64,000 bases of DNA from Ottowia thiooxydans DSM 14619 (GTDB lineage Bacteria; Pseudomonadota; Gammaproteobacteria; Burkholderiales; Burkholderiaceae_C): the NCBI RefSeq assembly GCF_000422885.1, contig NZ_AUGX01000017.1, positions 86,833 through 150,832 of the forward strand, written 5' to 3'. The notes below the pieces were generated by a model. The model saw only the letters and a program-made list of their open reading frames with translations. It did not search any database and was not told the origin of the DNA. Shown here piece by piece: positions 8,596 to 16,409 of this stretch. The number at the start of each line of letters is the position of its first letter. Within the stretch, counting starts at the first letter, position 1. The translations under genes were made by a program, and so were the position numbers.

Positions 8596-9486
8596 CTACT
8601 GCAGCACGAGGCGCTGCACTGTGCCACCGTTCAGCACAACTGAATCTCGTTCTTCAACCCGGCAACGAAAGCGCACATTCGGACCATCGTTCCAGATTTG
8701 AACTTCCAGAGTCTCCCCCGGGTAAACCACGCCGGTGTAGCGTGCGGAGATCTGCTTGATCGCTGCAGTATCGCCCTGGCACACCGTGGAAACAATCGCG
8801 AAGCAAGCCACGCCCAGGCTGCACAGGCCGTGGAGAATGGGTTTCTCGAACCCGGCCGCCTTCGCAACCCCAGGATCTGAATGCAAAGGATTGAGATCAC
8901 CGGACAAGCGATAGAGCAGCGCCTGCATCTCCAGCGTAGTCCATCTAAAGCGAATCTGCGGCGGGCCATCTGGTTCGGTGTCGCGCACAACCACGGGTGC
9001 AGCGCGCCCGCCAAAGCCGCCGTTATCTCGGGCAAGCGCCTGGCCGCTAAGGATGGCCAGGCACTCCTGGGTTGAGGTGTCTATCAGCTCCCGCTGCCAG
9101 CGGATCAACGCTCCACGAGCCTGCCCGCGATCAAACACATCGGTAATCTTGACCAGCGAATGAACCGTTCCAGCCGATGGGATGGGGCGGAAAATATCAA
9201 GATGATGTGAAAGTGCGACCAACCGCTCCCACTTGATCCCGAGAGACGGATCACGCATCCATTCACCAGGACTTGCCAGGACTGCGGCCATCGTGGGCAG
9301 TACGGAAATCCTGCTGCCTTGCACGAAACGCAGTTGCTCAACGTTACATGGATCGTTTCCAATCCCAAGGCCCAAGGCATAGAGGATGCAATCTCGTTCG
9401 CCGTAGGTTTGACTCACAGGCGGGAAGGTTTTGCCCTTGAGCAACTCCATCTCCGGAACTGCGCACGCGACACCTGAGTCAGCCAC
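8596..9486 (-). CDS. MaoC-family acyl-CoA (de)hydratase
   Basis: A 296-residue double-hotdog hydratase. The N-terminal half resembles the FAS1-like/MaoC N-terminal dehydratase domain. The C-terminal half carries the hydratase-2 motif region YRLSGDLNPLHSDPGVAKAA followed by GFEKPILHGLCSLGVA, with the catalytic Asp and His. Enzymes of this layout hydrate unsaturated acyl-CoAs, including mesaconyl-C4-CoA. The GTG start at 9486 overlaps the stop of the upstream CaiB gene by 8 bp and has AGGAGA upstream. A longer in-frame extension to 9750 lies inside the upstream gene and is not credible. The pathway role, (de)hydration of an acyl-CoA made by the neighbouring dehydrogenase, is inferred. Confidence 0.87.
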   Translation of the reverse strand: MADSGVACAVPEMELLKGKTFPPVSQTYGERDCILYALGLGIGNDPCNVEQLRFVQGSRISVLPTMAAVLASPGEWMRDPSLGIKWERLVALSHHLDIFRPIPSAGTVHSLVKITDVFDRGQARGALIRWQRELIDTSTQECLAILSGQALARDNGGFGGRAAPVVVRDTEPDGPPQIRFRWTTLEMQALLYRLSGDLNPLHSDPGVAKAAGFEKPILHGLCSLGVACFAIVSTVCQGDTAAIKQISARYTGVVYPGETLEVQIWNDGPNVRFRCRVEERDSVVLNGGTVQRLVLQ

Positions 9487-10666
9487 GGATTTCTCCTTCA
9501 CCTGGCGCACTCGGCACGCGCGCTGGATCAATGACCTCCGCATTGTGTTCACCAAGTCTCGGCGGGCCACGTCGGACCGAAGCTGGTGACGCTGAGAAGC
9601 CGATCGGAGGTGCCGGCATGACCAGAGCGCCCTCGCTTGGATGCGAGAAGGTACGGAAAAATCCAGTCTGCACAAGATGGGGGTCCGTCCGCAGAGCATC
9701 CAGATCGTGTATAGGCCCACAAGGCACATCGGCCGCCCCGAGCTTTTCAAGCCACTCTTGCGAAGTCCCTTCGCTCAGGGCTTCTTCAACGATCGTGTAA
9801 AGCGTCCCGACATGCCGCATGCGGTCGCCGATGGTCCTGAATCGCTCATCATCTGAAAGTTCAGGTTTCCCTATTAACTCGAACAGTCGTCTCCATTGTG
9901 AATCTGTGTTCGCAATGATGCTGATGTGACCATCCTTGGTATGGAGCGGTCTATGGCTGGGATTGAACACCCTGGCATAGCCCCTCCAACTTGTTACCTC
10001 ATCCGGCGACGACTGTAGAACGCCATCAGCCAGATGGTCAAGCAAGTTGAACGACGCCATGGTCTCCAGCATGGGGACTTCTACTTTCTGCGCGACACCT
10101 TCCCGCTCGCGGTGCAGTAGTGCCGCAGTAATGGCTTGAGCGAGATAAACGCCGCAGAGCTTGTCCGTCAACAGCATGGGCGCGTACGCAGGCTGCCCGA
10201 ATGCAGCGGCATTCAGACCCGCAATACCACTTAACCCCTGGATGACATCGTCATACGCCGGTCTGTCGAAGTAGGGGCCACCTGAGCCAAACCCCTGCGC
10301 CGATGCGTGAACAAGCCGAGGAAACTCAGCATGCAGGGCTTCGAAGGTCAAACCCAAGTTTTTGAGGGCCGAGCTCCGCATGTTGTGAACAAAGACGTCT
10401 GCCGTAGAGAGCAGTTCACGCAATGATCTGGCCCCTTCTGGAGACTTGAGATCAAGAACCACGCTCCGCTTGTTCCTGTTCAGGTTCAGGAAAAACGAAC
10501 CCATTCCTTTTGTCCGACTGGCTCCGATTCCCCGTGTCGGGTCGCCCTCTGGTGGCTCTACCTTGATGACATCAGCCCCCATGTCACCCAATAGCTGAGT
10601 GGATACCGGGCCAAACACAAAGTTGGACGCATCCACAATCACGATCCCTGTCAATGCGCCGCTCAT
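9479..10666 (-). CDS. CaiB/BaiF family CoA-transferase (second of two)
   Basis: A 395-residue family III CoA-transferase. It shows LTGIVIVDASNFVFGPVSTQ, LLGDMGADVIKVEPPEGD, the nucleotide-contact region NRNKRSVVLDL and AQGFGSGGPYFDRPAYDDVI, which contains the expected catalytic aspartate. The C terminus ends with PRLGEHNAEVI, typical of the family. The ATG at 10666 overlaps the acyl-CoA dehydrogenase stop as ATGA, so the genes are translationally coupled. A GTG two codons earlier is the alternative start. With the first CaiB gene it gives this operon two different CoA-transferases, which suggests separate activation and product-release steps or two related acids as substrates. Confidence 0.9.
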   Translation of the reverse strand: MSGALTGIVIVDASNFVFGPVSTQLLGDMGADVIKVEPPEGDPTRGIGASRTKGMGSFFLNLNRNKRSVVLDLKSPEGARSLRELLSTADVFVHNMRSSALKNLGLTFEALHAEFPRLVHASAQGFGSGGPYFDRPAYDDVIQGLSGIAGLNAAAFGQPAYAPMLLTDKLCGVYLAQAITAALLHREREGVAQKVEVPMLETMASFNLLDHLADGVLQSSPDEVTSWRGYARVFNPSHRPLHTKDGHISIIANTDSQWRRLFELIGKPELSDDERFRTIGDRMRHVGTLYTIVEEALSEGTSQEWLEKLGAADVPCGPIHDLDALRTDPHLVQTGFFRTFSHPSEGALVMPAPPIGFSASPASVRRGPPRLGEHNAEVIDPARVPSAPGEGEIRG

Positions 10667-11886
10667 GCGCACACCTCTGAAACGGAAGCTTGATTTGCGC
10701 GTTGTGCGCTCCTGAGGACGTCGGTTGCGATGATCACTTCCTGCACTTCGGTAGCCCCCTCATAGATACGAAGGGCGCGGATGTCCCTATAGAGTTGTTC
10801 GACCTTGGAGCCAACCCTGACACCTTCGCCACCGAATATTTGCACTGCTTGATCGATCACGATCTGCGCGGACTCGGTGGCGACGAGCTTGGCCATCGCC
10901 GCCTCCCGGGTGACACGCTTTCCCTGGTCTTTCAACCAAGCCGCCCTGTAGACCTGAAGGGCTGAAGAGTCAATCGAACAGGCCATCTGCGCAATCTTGG
11001 ACTGAACTAGCTGAAGCGAACCCAGAGTGGAGCCGAAGATCTTCCTCGTGTTGGCGCGGTAGAGCGCTTCATTCATTGCGCTGCGAGCGAACCCGAGTCC
11101 GGCCGCCGCCACTGATGTACGAAAGATGTCTAGCGTCTGCATAGCCAACTTGAAACCACCGCCCTCCTCCCCCAGAAGTTGGGCCTCGGGCACCCGGCAG
11201 CCCTTGAAGCTGAGACGCGCCAGAGGATGCGGAGAAATGACATCGATTCGTTCAGCTACCTCGAAACCCGGGGTTCCTGCGTCGATGATGAACGCTGATA
11301 TTCCATTCGATCGCTGGCTTCCAGGGGTTCGCGCAAAAACCACGTAGAAGTCAGCGATGCCTCCGTTGGATATCCAGGTCTTCTCTCCATTCAGGACAAA
11401 ACTCTCGCCAATCCGCTCCGCCGTGCATTGCATGGCGCCCACGTCGGACCCCGCGTCAGGCTCGGAAAGCGCGAATGCGGCGATGCGCTTTCCGGCTGCG
11501 ACGTCTTTCAAATAGAGAGACCGTTGCAAAGCGGTTCCCACGAGTGAGATGGCACCTGAACCCAGACCCTGCATCGCGAACGCAAAATCCATAAGGGCAT
11601 GGTGCCGGGCGAAGATTTCCCGGGCAATGCAGATCGACCGAGTGTCCAGCCGGGAATCCGAGCCTCCCCCCAGATCCACGCAAAGGCGGAGAAATCCCGC
11701 GTCGCCGAGTGCCTTGACCAGTTGCCTGCATGCGCTATCTACGGTCTCGCGTGAAGGCTGGTGATCTTCCAGTTGCGGAATACGCAGGTCTCGCGCCCAA
11801 GCCTCCAGCTCACAGGCAAGGAGCCGGTGTTTGGGCTCCATGAAGGGCCAGTCGAGATGCGTCAGCGGATCGTTGTCTGGAGTCAT
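10663..11886 (-). CDS. Acyl-CoA dehydrogenase
   Basis: A 407-residue flavoprotein of the acyl-CoA dehydrogenase family, which introduces a 2,3 double bond and passes electrons to ETF. The FAD-binding signature AFALSEPDAGSDVGAMQ and EKTWISNGG lie mid-protein. The C-terminal domain has QIFGGEGVRVGSKVEQLYRD and the catalytic-base region YEGATEVQ. The ATG at 11886 has GAGG six bases upstream; a TTG four codons earlier is less likely. It is the first gene of the minus-strand operon (dehydrogenase, CaiB, MaoC, CaiB, thioesterase). Its promoter region is shared with a divergent TetR regulator and holds a 14-bp palindrome, so repression by that TetR is likely. Confidence 0.93.
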   Translation of the reverse strand: MTPDNDPLTHLDWPFMEPKHRLLACELEAWARDLRIPQLEDHQPSRETVDSACRQLVKALGDAGFLRLCVDLGGGSDSRLDTRSICIAREIFARHHALMDFAFAMQGLGSGAISLVGTALQRSLYLKDVAAGKRIAAFALSEPDAGSDVGAMQCTAERIGESFVLNGEKTWISNGGIADFYVVFARTPGSQRSNGISAFIIDAGTPGFEVAERIDVISPHPLARLSFKGCRVPEAQLLGEEGGGFKLAMQTLDIFRTSVAAAGLGFARSAMNEALYRANTRKIFGSTLGSLQLVQSKIAQMACSIDSSALQVYRAAWLKDQGKRVTREAAMAKLVATESAQIVIDQAVQIFGGEGVRVGSKVEQLYRDIRALRIYEGATEVQEVIIATDVLRSAQRANQASVSEVCA

Positions 11887-11919
11887 TTGCTGCCTCAAAG
11901 AAATACTGGACTTTTTATA

Positions 11920-11933
11920 CTACTACGTAGTAG
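11920..11933. promoter_or_regulatory. Probable TetR operator (14-bp perfect palindrome)
   Basis: CTACTACGTAGTAG is a perfect 14-bp palindrome in the 126-bp gap between the acyl-CoA dehydrogenase start at 11886 and the TetR start at 12013. It lies about 35 bp upstream of the dehydrogenase start, where it could block that promoter. Length, symmetry and position fit a TetR-dimer site. Control by the adjacent regulator is inferred. Confidence 0.65.
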
Positions 11934-12012
11934 CATTACTTTAGCGCACAACAATCCGTTGCGCCAGCAATTCTTTGCAACAGGCAGCTCAGCCCAGAAA
12001 TTGGAGTACAGC

Positions 12013-12672
12013 GTGGGACGAAAGCGAGAGATCGGCACACCCGCCGGAGACGAGAAGCAACAGGGCATCCTGGATTCAGCCGCTGCTGTTTTTATGAAGC
12101 AGGGCTTCGCGCTCACGTCGCTCGACGACATCAGCGACAACTACGGCGCCGCGTCCAAGGGAATCATTTATTACCACTTCCGCAGCAAGACCAACTTGTT
12201 CTTCGCTGTGCAACGCCGCGCCATGGAACTCACTCGCCAGGCGATCGGGAGCATTGCCACGGGGCCGGGTACACCTCGTCAACGGCTCGAACAGATGTCT
12301 GTTGCTCATACCTTGTTGGTGATGGAGCACCTTGACTATCTGCGGGTAGCAGCGCAAGGGCTAGAAATGCAACTGGGCAGCCGAACCACAGAAGAAGAAC
12401 GTCGCGAAATAGCGAGCGTGGTTGCTTTGCGGGACAGCAACGAAAAACTCTATCTTGATGTGATCCAGGCAGGCATGAAATCTGGGGACTTTCGCAAGGT
12501 CGATCCACGAATTGCAGTCAAGGCACTCTTAGGTGCGCTGAACTGGACCTCTCGCTGGTATCACCCAAGAGAAGGTGAAACGCCGGCGCAGCGCCAGAAG
12601 TTGGCAGAGGAAATCGGTCGGTTCGCCATTCATGCCTTCCTGCCTGAACGCAACCTCAAGGCGGTCCCATGA
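12013..12672 (+). CDS. TetR-family repressor of the acyl-CoA catabolic genes
   Basis: A 219-residue TetR-type regulator. The N-terminal helix-turn-helix spans about residues 15-62, with ILDSAAAVFMKQGFALTSL, then DISDNYGAASKGIIYYHF and the usual RSKTNLFFAV end of helix 4. The rest is the helical ligand-binding domain. The GTG at 12013 is chosen because GGAG lies six bases before it and the protein then begins at the usual distance from the HTH; upstream in-frame starts would run into the palindrome and dehydrogenase promoter. Its stop overlaps the next gene's ATG (ATGA), so it heads a plus-strand operon of catabolic genes and probably responds to an acyl-CoA intermediate. Confidence 0.85.
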   Translation: MGRKREIGTPAGDEKQQGILDSAAAVFMKQGFALTSLDDISDNYGAASKGIIYYHFRSKTNLFFAVQRRAMELTRQAIGSIATGPGTPRQRLEQMSVAHTLLVMEHLDYLRVAAQGLEMQLGSRTTEEERREIASVVALRDSNEKLYLDVIQAGMKSGDFRKVDPRIAVKALLGALNWTSRWYHPREGETPAQRQKLAEEIGRFAIHAFLPERNLKAVP

Positions 12673-13427
12673 CTTCCAAGATACTGGTCGAAAAAACCGG
12701 CGCTGTCACGACGATCATCATCAACCGCCCAGAGGTTCGAAATGCCCTTGATCTGGAAACGACGGAGGCACTGGGTGTAGCGCTGCGGGCATTCGAGATG
12801 GATGAGAGTGCGCGCGTAGCGGTGCTTTGCGGTGCAGGCGATGCCTTCTGCTCGGGCGCTGACTTGAAGGAATTGGCTTCCGGCACCGTCTATGACGCTT
12901 GGGCTGGAGAGCACGGCCCGTTGTCCCGCCCGCTCGCCAAACCCGTCATTGCGGCCATCGCGGGGTACGCGTGCGCCGGTGGATTGGGCGTTGCACTTTG
13001 GTGCGACCTGCGTGTCGTCGAGCGATCCGCCACGTTCGCTGTGCTCTCGCGCCGATGGGGGGTACCCATGAGCGATGGCACTACGGTACGCCTGCCACGT
13101 CTGATCGGGCTCAGCCGCGCGCTCGATATGTTGCTTACTGCCCGCAAAGTGGGCGCAGAAGAGGCCCTCGCCATGGGATTGGCCAATCGCATTGTCGAAG
13201 ACGGCCAATCTCGCACGGAGGCGGAATCTCTGGCGCAGATGATGTGTGAATTCCCGCAGGTCGCGATGCGCTCGGATCGCATGTCGGCCTACCATCAAGA
13301 AGGCATGGACCTCACTGCCGCATTGATTGCTGAGGACACCTTCGCGGCCAAAGCAAAAACTCTCGAGGCCGGCGAGGGTGCCGCGCGATTCGCCTCCGGA
13401 AGTGGGCGTCACGGAGCGCTCCAATGA
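12669..13427 (+). CDS. Enoyl-CoA hydratase/isomerase (crotonase) family protein
   Basis: A 252-residue crotonase-fold protein with the first oxyanion-hole region DAFCSGADLKEL and the second, IAGYACAGGLGVALWCDLRV. The usual first glutamate position of true hydratases appears to be replaced (SRRWGVPMSDGTTVRLPRLI), a variant seen in a subset of the family. The reaction may therefore be isomerisation, hydrolysis or C-C cleavage rather than standard hydration. The gene is coupled by ATGA overlaps to the TetR gene before it and the oxidoreductase after it. It acts on an acyl-CoA of the local pathway; substrate unknown. Confidence 0.88.
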   Translation: MTSKILVEKTGAVTTIIINRPEVRNALDLETTEALGVALRAFEMDESARVAVLCGAGDAFCSGADLKELASGTVYDAWAGEHGPLSRPLAKPVIAAIAGYACAGGLGVALWCDLRVVERSATFAVLSRRWGVPMSDGTTVRLPRLIGLSRALDMLLTARKVGAEEALAMGLANRIVEDGQSRTEAESLAQMMCEFPQVAMRSDRMSAYHQEGMDLTAALIAEDTFAAKAKTLEAGEGAARFASGSGRHGALQ

Positions 13428-14419
13428 AGGCGGTCGTAGTCACGCAATTCGGGCTGAACAACGCTCAAATCAGCGAAGTTACTGCACCCATTCTGACCGA
13501 GGACGGTGTCCGTATCCGTGTTCAATCCTCGGGCGTGAGTTTTGCCAACCTGCTTGTCATTGAAGGCAAGCATCAGAACCGTTGGGAACCACCGTTTACG
13601 CCAGGAACCGAGATTGCCGGCGTCGTGGAGGAATGTGGGCCTGCTGTCACTCTGTTCCAACCAGGTGACCGCGTGGTTGCGGGCGTTCGGACCGGGGGAT
13701 TTGCGCAAGAGGTGGTTGCACCTCAGCGCAACGTGTTTGCTCTACCGGCTTCCGTGAGCTTCGACGCTGCAGTGCATTTTCCGACCATCTACGCGACGGC
13801 CTACGGCGCCTTGAAATGGCGCGCACAACTTCAAGCTCAGGAAACGCTGCTCGTCCACGGTGCGGCGGGAGGCAGCGGGCTTGCGGCCATAGAAATCGGG
13901 AAAAAACTGGGCGCTCGTGTCATTGCCAGTTCAAGCACCGACGCCAAGCTGCGCGTGGCTGAGGAGCACGGAGCCGACGTGCTGATCAACTACAAGCAAG
14001 GCGGGTTCCGGGAGGCAGTGCTCGCCGCAACGGACGGCCGAGGTGCAGACGTCATATTCGATCCCGTCGGTGGCGGCACCTTTGATGAGTCACTGAGATG
14101 CATTGCGCCAGACGGCCGAATCATTCCCATGGGCTTCGCGGGCGGAACCATTCCCACCGTGCCGGCCAACATTGTCCTGGTCAAGAACGTGACCATCATC
14201 GGCATCTACTGGGGCTACTACATGGGCTGGGCACGCCAATCGCCGCCGCCTGCAATGGAGCAGAAGGTGAGAGAAGCCTTTTCAGAGTTGCTCGGATGGG
14301 TCGCAGCTGGCGAACTGCGCCCGCGCACCCACCAAGCCTACGCACTCGCCGACTTCAAGGAAGCGCTAAGCGCGCTTTCCGCGCAAAGCGTGATCGGAAG
14401 AAGCGTACTGCACCCCTGA
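13424..14419 (+). CDS. Zinc-independent NADPH:quinone oxidoreductase family protein
   Basis: A 331-residue medium-chain dehydrogenase/reductase. The N-terminal GroES-like domain (MKAVVVTQFGL, then PFTPGTEIAGVVEECG) is followed by a Rossmann domain with LLVHGAAGGSGLAAIEIGKK. The structural zinc cysteines are absent, which places it with quinone oxidoreductase and enoyl reductase members that use NADPH. It overlaps the preceding crotonase gene by ATGA and precedes a Bug receptor gene by 34 bp. It may reduce an unsaturated CoA or carbonyl intermediate. Family assignment is firm, substrate open. Confidence 0.9.
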   Translation: MKAVVVTQFGLNNAQISEVTAPILTEDGVRIRVQSSGVSFANLLVIEGKHQNRWEPPFTPGTEIAGVVEECGPAVTLFQPGDRVVAGVRTGGFAQEVVAPQRNVFALPASVSFDAAVHFPTIYATAYGALKWRAQLQAQETLLVHGAAGGSGLAAIEIGKKLGARVIASSSTDAKLRVAEEHGADVLINYKQGGFREAVLAATDGRGADVIFDPVGGGTFDESLRCIAPDGRIIPMGFAGGTIPTVPANIVLVKNVTIIGIYWGYYMGWARQSPPPAMEQKVREAFSELLGWVAAGELRPRTHQAYALADFKEALSALSAQSVIGRSVLHP

Positions 14420-14453
14420 TTCAACCATTTCAATTACCAACGAAGGAGACACC

Positions 14454-15419
14454 GTGTCAGCTCTAAAAACCCTGCTAGTCGGACTTACGCTCGCCGCAAC
14501 CGGCGTTCTCGCAACCGCTCAACCGGCTTATCCGGAGAAACCAATTAAGCTGATCGTTCCCTACCCACCGGGCTCTGGCACGGATACCGTTGCCAGGTAC
14601 ACCGCGCGTCGACTTGAGGCGGCTCTCAAACAGCCCGTGGTTGTCGAAAACCGTGCCGGCGGCAATGCCATCATTGCGGTTCAGGCCGTGATCAATGCCC
14701 CTTCCGATGGTTACACGCTTCTGTGGGCTGCGAATGGCCCTGTATCCACCAACGTCGCGCTCTATGAGAAGCTTCCCTATGACCCATTGGTTGATCTCCA
14801 ACCTGTGGCGCGAGTCGCGTACTCGCCAATGGGCCTTTTTGTACCAACGAACTCGCCTTTCAAAACCGCGACTGACCTCCTCAACGACACCAAGAACAAT
14901 CCGGGCAAGCTGAACTACGCCAGCGGCAGCGCGACCTACAACATTGCGACCGAGTGGCTTCTCTCCATCGCTGGCGGGAAAGCAACACAAATTTCGTACA
15001 AGGGATCGGCGCCAGCCATCGCAGACCTTGCAGGTGGGCAGGTGGACTTCTCCATCGTCGAGCTCAGTGCGGCAGCGCCGCTCATCCAGGCTGGCAAGAT
15101 CCGCCTGCTGGCTGTGACCGCAGAAAAGCGCATGCACAGTGAGCCAAATGTCCCTACTTTGCAAGAGCTCGGCTACAAGGACTTTTTCCAAGTGGCATGG
15201 TGGGCAGTCTTTGCGCCCAAGGGCACGCCAGCATCTGTGCGCGGCACGCTTGAACAAACGCTACTCAAAGTCTACGGCGATGCCGAAAGCAAAGAGTACC
15301 TGGACAAGAACAACTTCAGTGCCTTCCTCGGCGACGCCGCTGCGCTTCGCAAGTTCCAGGAAGCTGAAATCAAGCGCGAAACTCGATTGGTCAAGGAATT
15401 CAAAATTCCAAAGATGTAA
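14454..15419 (+). CDS. Bug-type periplasmic substrate-binding protein
   Basis: A 321-residue exported receptor. A signal peptide covers residues 1 to about 22 (LLVGLTLAATGVLATAQPA) and the mature protein opens YPEKPIKLIVPYPPGSGTDT, the standard Bug/TctC N-terminal signature. The family binds carboxylates and other small acids in the periplasm and can feed a TctAB transporter. No tctA or tctB gene is nearby, as is common for these expanded families. The start is GTG with AAGGAGAC upstream. The position inside the CoA-dependent gene set suggests that its ligand is the acid degraded by the surrounding enzymes. Confidence 0.92.
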   Translation: MSALKTLLVGLTLAATGVLATAQPAYPEKPIKLIVPYPPGSGTDTVARYTARRLEAALKQPVVVENRAGGNAIIAVQAVINAPSDGYTLLWAANGPVSTNVALYEKLPYDPLVDLQPVARVAYSPMGLFVPTNSPFKTATDLLNDTKNNPGKLNYASGSATYNIATEWLLSIAGGKATQISYKGSAPAIADLAGGQVDFSIVELSAAAPLIQAGKIRLLAVTAEKRMHSEPNVPTLQELGYKDFFQVAWWAVFAPKGTPASVRGTLEQTLLKVYGDAESKEYLDKNNFSAFLGDAAALRKFQEAEIKRETRLVKEFKIPKM

Positions 15420-15492
15420 ATATTTCAACCGCCCAGAGGTATCCAGCATGCGTTATACAAACCCGGGGGCACGGCTCTTCCAGTAGGCTGAA

Positions 15493-16377
15493 ATGACTGA
15501 GCGCACGGCCCCCCTTGTTCGCTACACCCTTGACGGCGACGTGGCGATCCTGACGCTGAACAATGCGCCAGTGAACGCCTTGTCCAATGGTTTGAGACAG
15601 GCACTCCATGCCCAGCTCAAGATAGTATTGGATGACCCCGCCGTATCCGCAATTGTCTTATGCGGCGAGGGCCGTTTTTTCTGCGCAGGCGCCGACATCC
15701 GCGAGTTCAGCAAGCTGAGAGAGCAGCCTTGGACAGCAGCTATCGCGCATCAGATCGACGTCGGTGATAAACCCGTGGTGGCCGCCATTCACGGAGCGGC
15801 ATTGGGCGGTGGCCTCGAGCTGGCATTGGGGGCGCACTCCCGCATCGCTGGTCGGTCGGCCAGGCTCGGCTTACCGGAGGTGAAGCTTGGGTTAATTCCC
15901 GGCGGTGGCGGCACTCAGCGCCTTCCGCGCCTTGTGGGGGCATCAATCGCTGCAATGATGATCGCAACTGGTGATTTCGTTGACGCTGCAAGAGCCTTGG
16001 ATATAGGCTTGGTTGACCAAGTTGTTGACGATGGATCCGAAGCCCTTGCGGCAGTAGACCTCGCGCGTTCATTGGTACGAACCAGAACTCCGTTGCGCCG
16101 AACACGTGATGCGACAGCCCTTGACGATGTCAAGGCATCCCGTGCGGAACTCAACGCGGTGCGTACCGCGCTAGTACAGAAAATCGGTGGCGCACTGGCA
16201 CCCAGGTTGGCCTTGGAGTCGATCGCCAGAGCCATGGAAGCCCCATTTGATGAAGGAATGGAATTCGAGCTGAACTCGTTCCTCCGGTGTCTGGCTAGCC
16301 CGGAACGCGAACTGTTGGTCCAGGAATTCTTTGCCAAGCGGCAAGGTACTCGCACCTCGGAACCGGGAGACACCTGA
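15493..16377 (+). CDS. Enoyl-CoA hydratase family protein
   Basis: A 294-residue crotonase-fold enzyme with clear similarity to the hydratase half of FadB/FadJ-type proteins. It has FFCAGADIREF, then HGAALGGGLELALGAHSRIA and LGLPEVKLGLIPGGGGTQRL. Here both catalytic glutamates of true 2-enoyl-CoA hydratases appear to be present, unlike the other crotonase of this operon. It is slightly longer than the usual 260 residues because of a helical C-terminal extension. It is the last gene of the TetR-led operon, 73 bp after the Bug receptor, and converges on the mechanosensitive channel gene. Confidence 0.9.
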   Translation: MTERTAPLVRYTLDGDVAILTLNNAPVNALSNGLRQALHAQLKIVLDDPAVSAIVLCGEGRFFCAGADIREFSKLREQPWTAAIAHQIDVGDKPVVAAIHGAALGGGLELALGAHSRIAGRSARLGLPEVKLGLIPGGGGTQRLPRLVGASIAAMMIATGDFVDAARALDIGLVDQVVDDGSEALAAVDLARSLVRTRTPLRRTRDATALDDVKASRAELNAVRTALVQKIGGALAPRLALESIARAMEAPFDEGMEFELNSFLRCLASPERELLVQEFFAKRQGTRTSEPGDT

Positions 16378-16409
16378 ATCTCCCCGCAACCCCTTCCATG
16401 AAGAACACT

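Noticed and set aside
9487..9750. N-terminal extension of the MaoC-type gene
   Set aside because: The extra 88 codons lie wholly inside the upstream CaiB gene and lack family sequence. The GTG at 9486 has a good ribosome site and the correct domain start.
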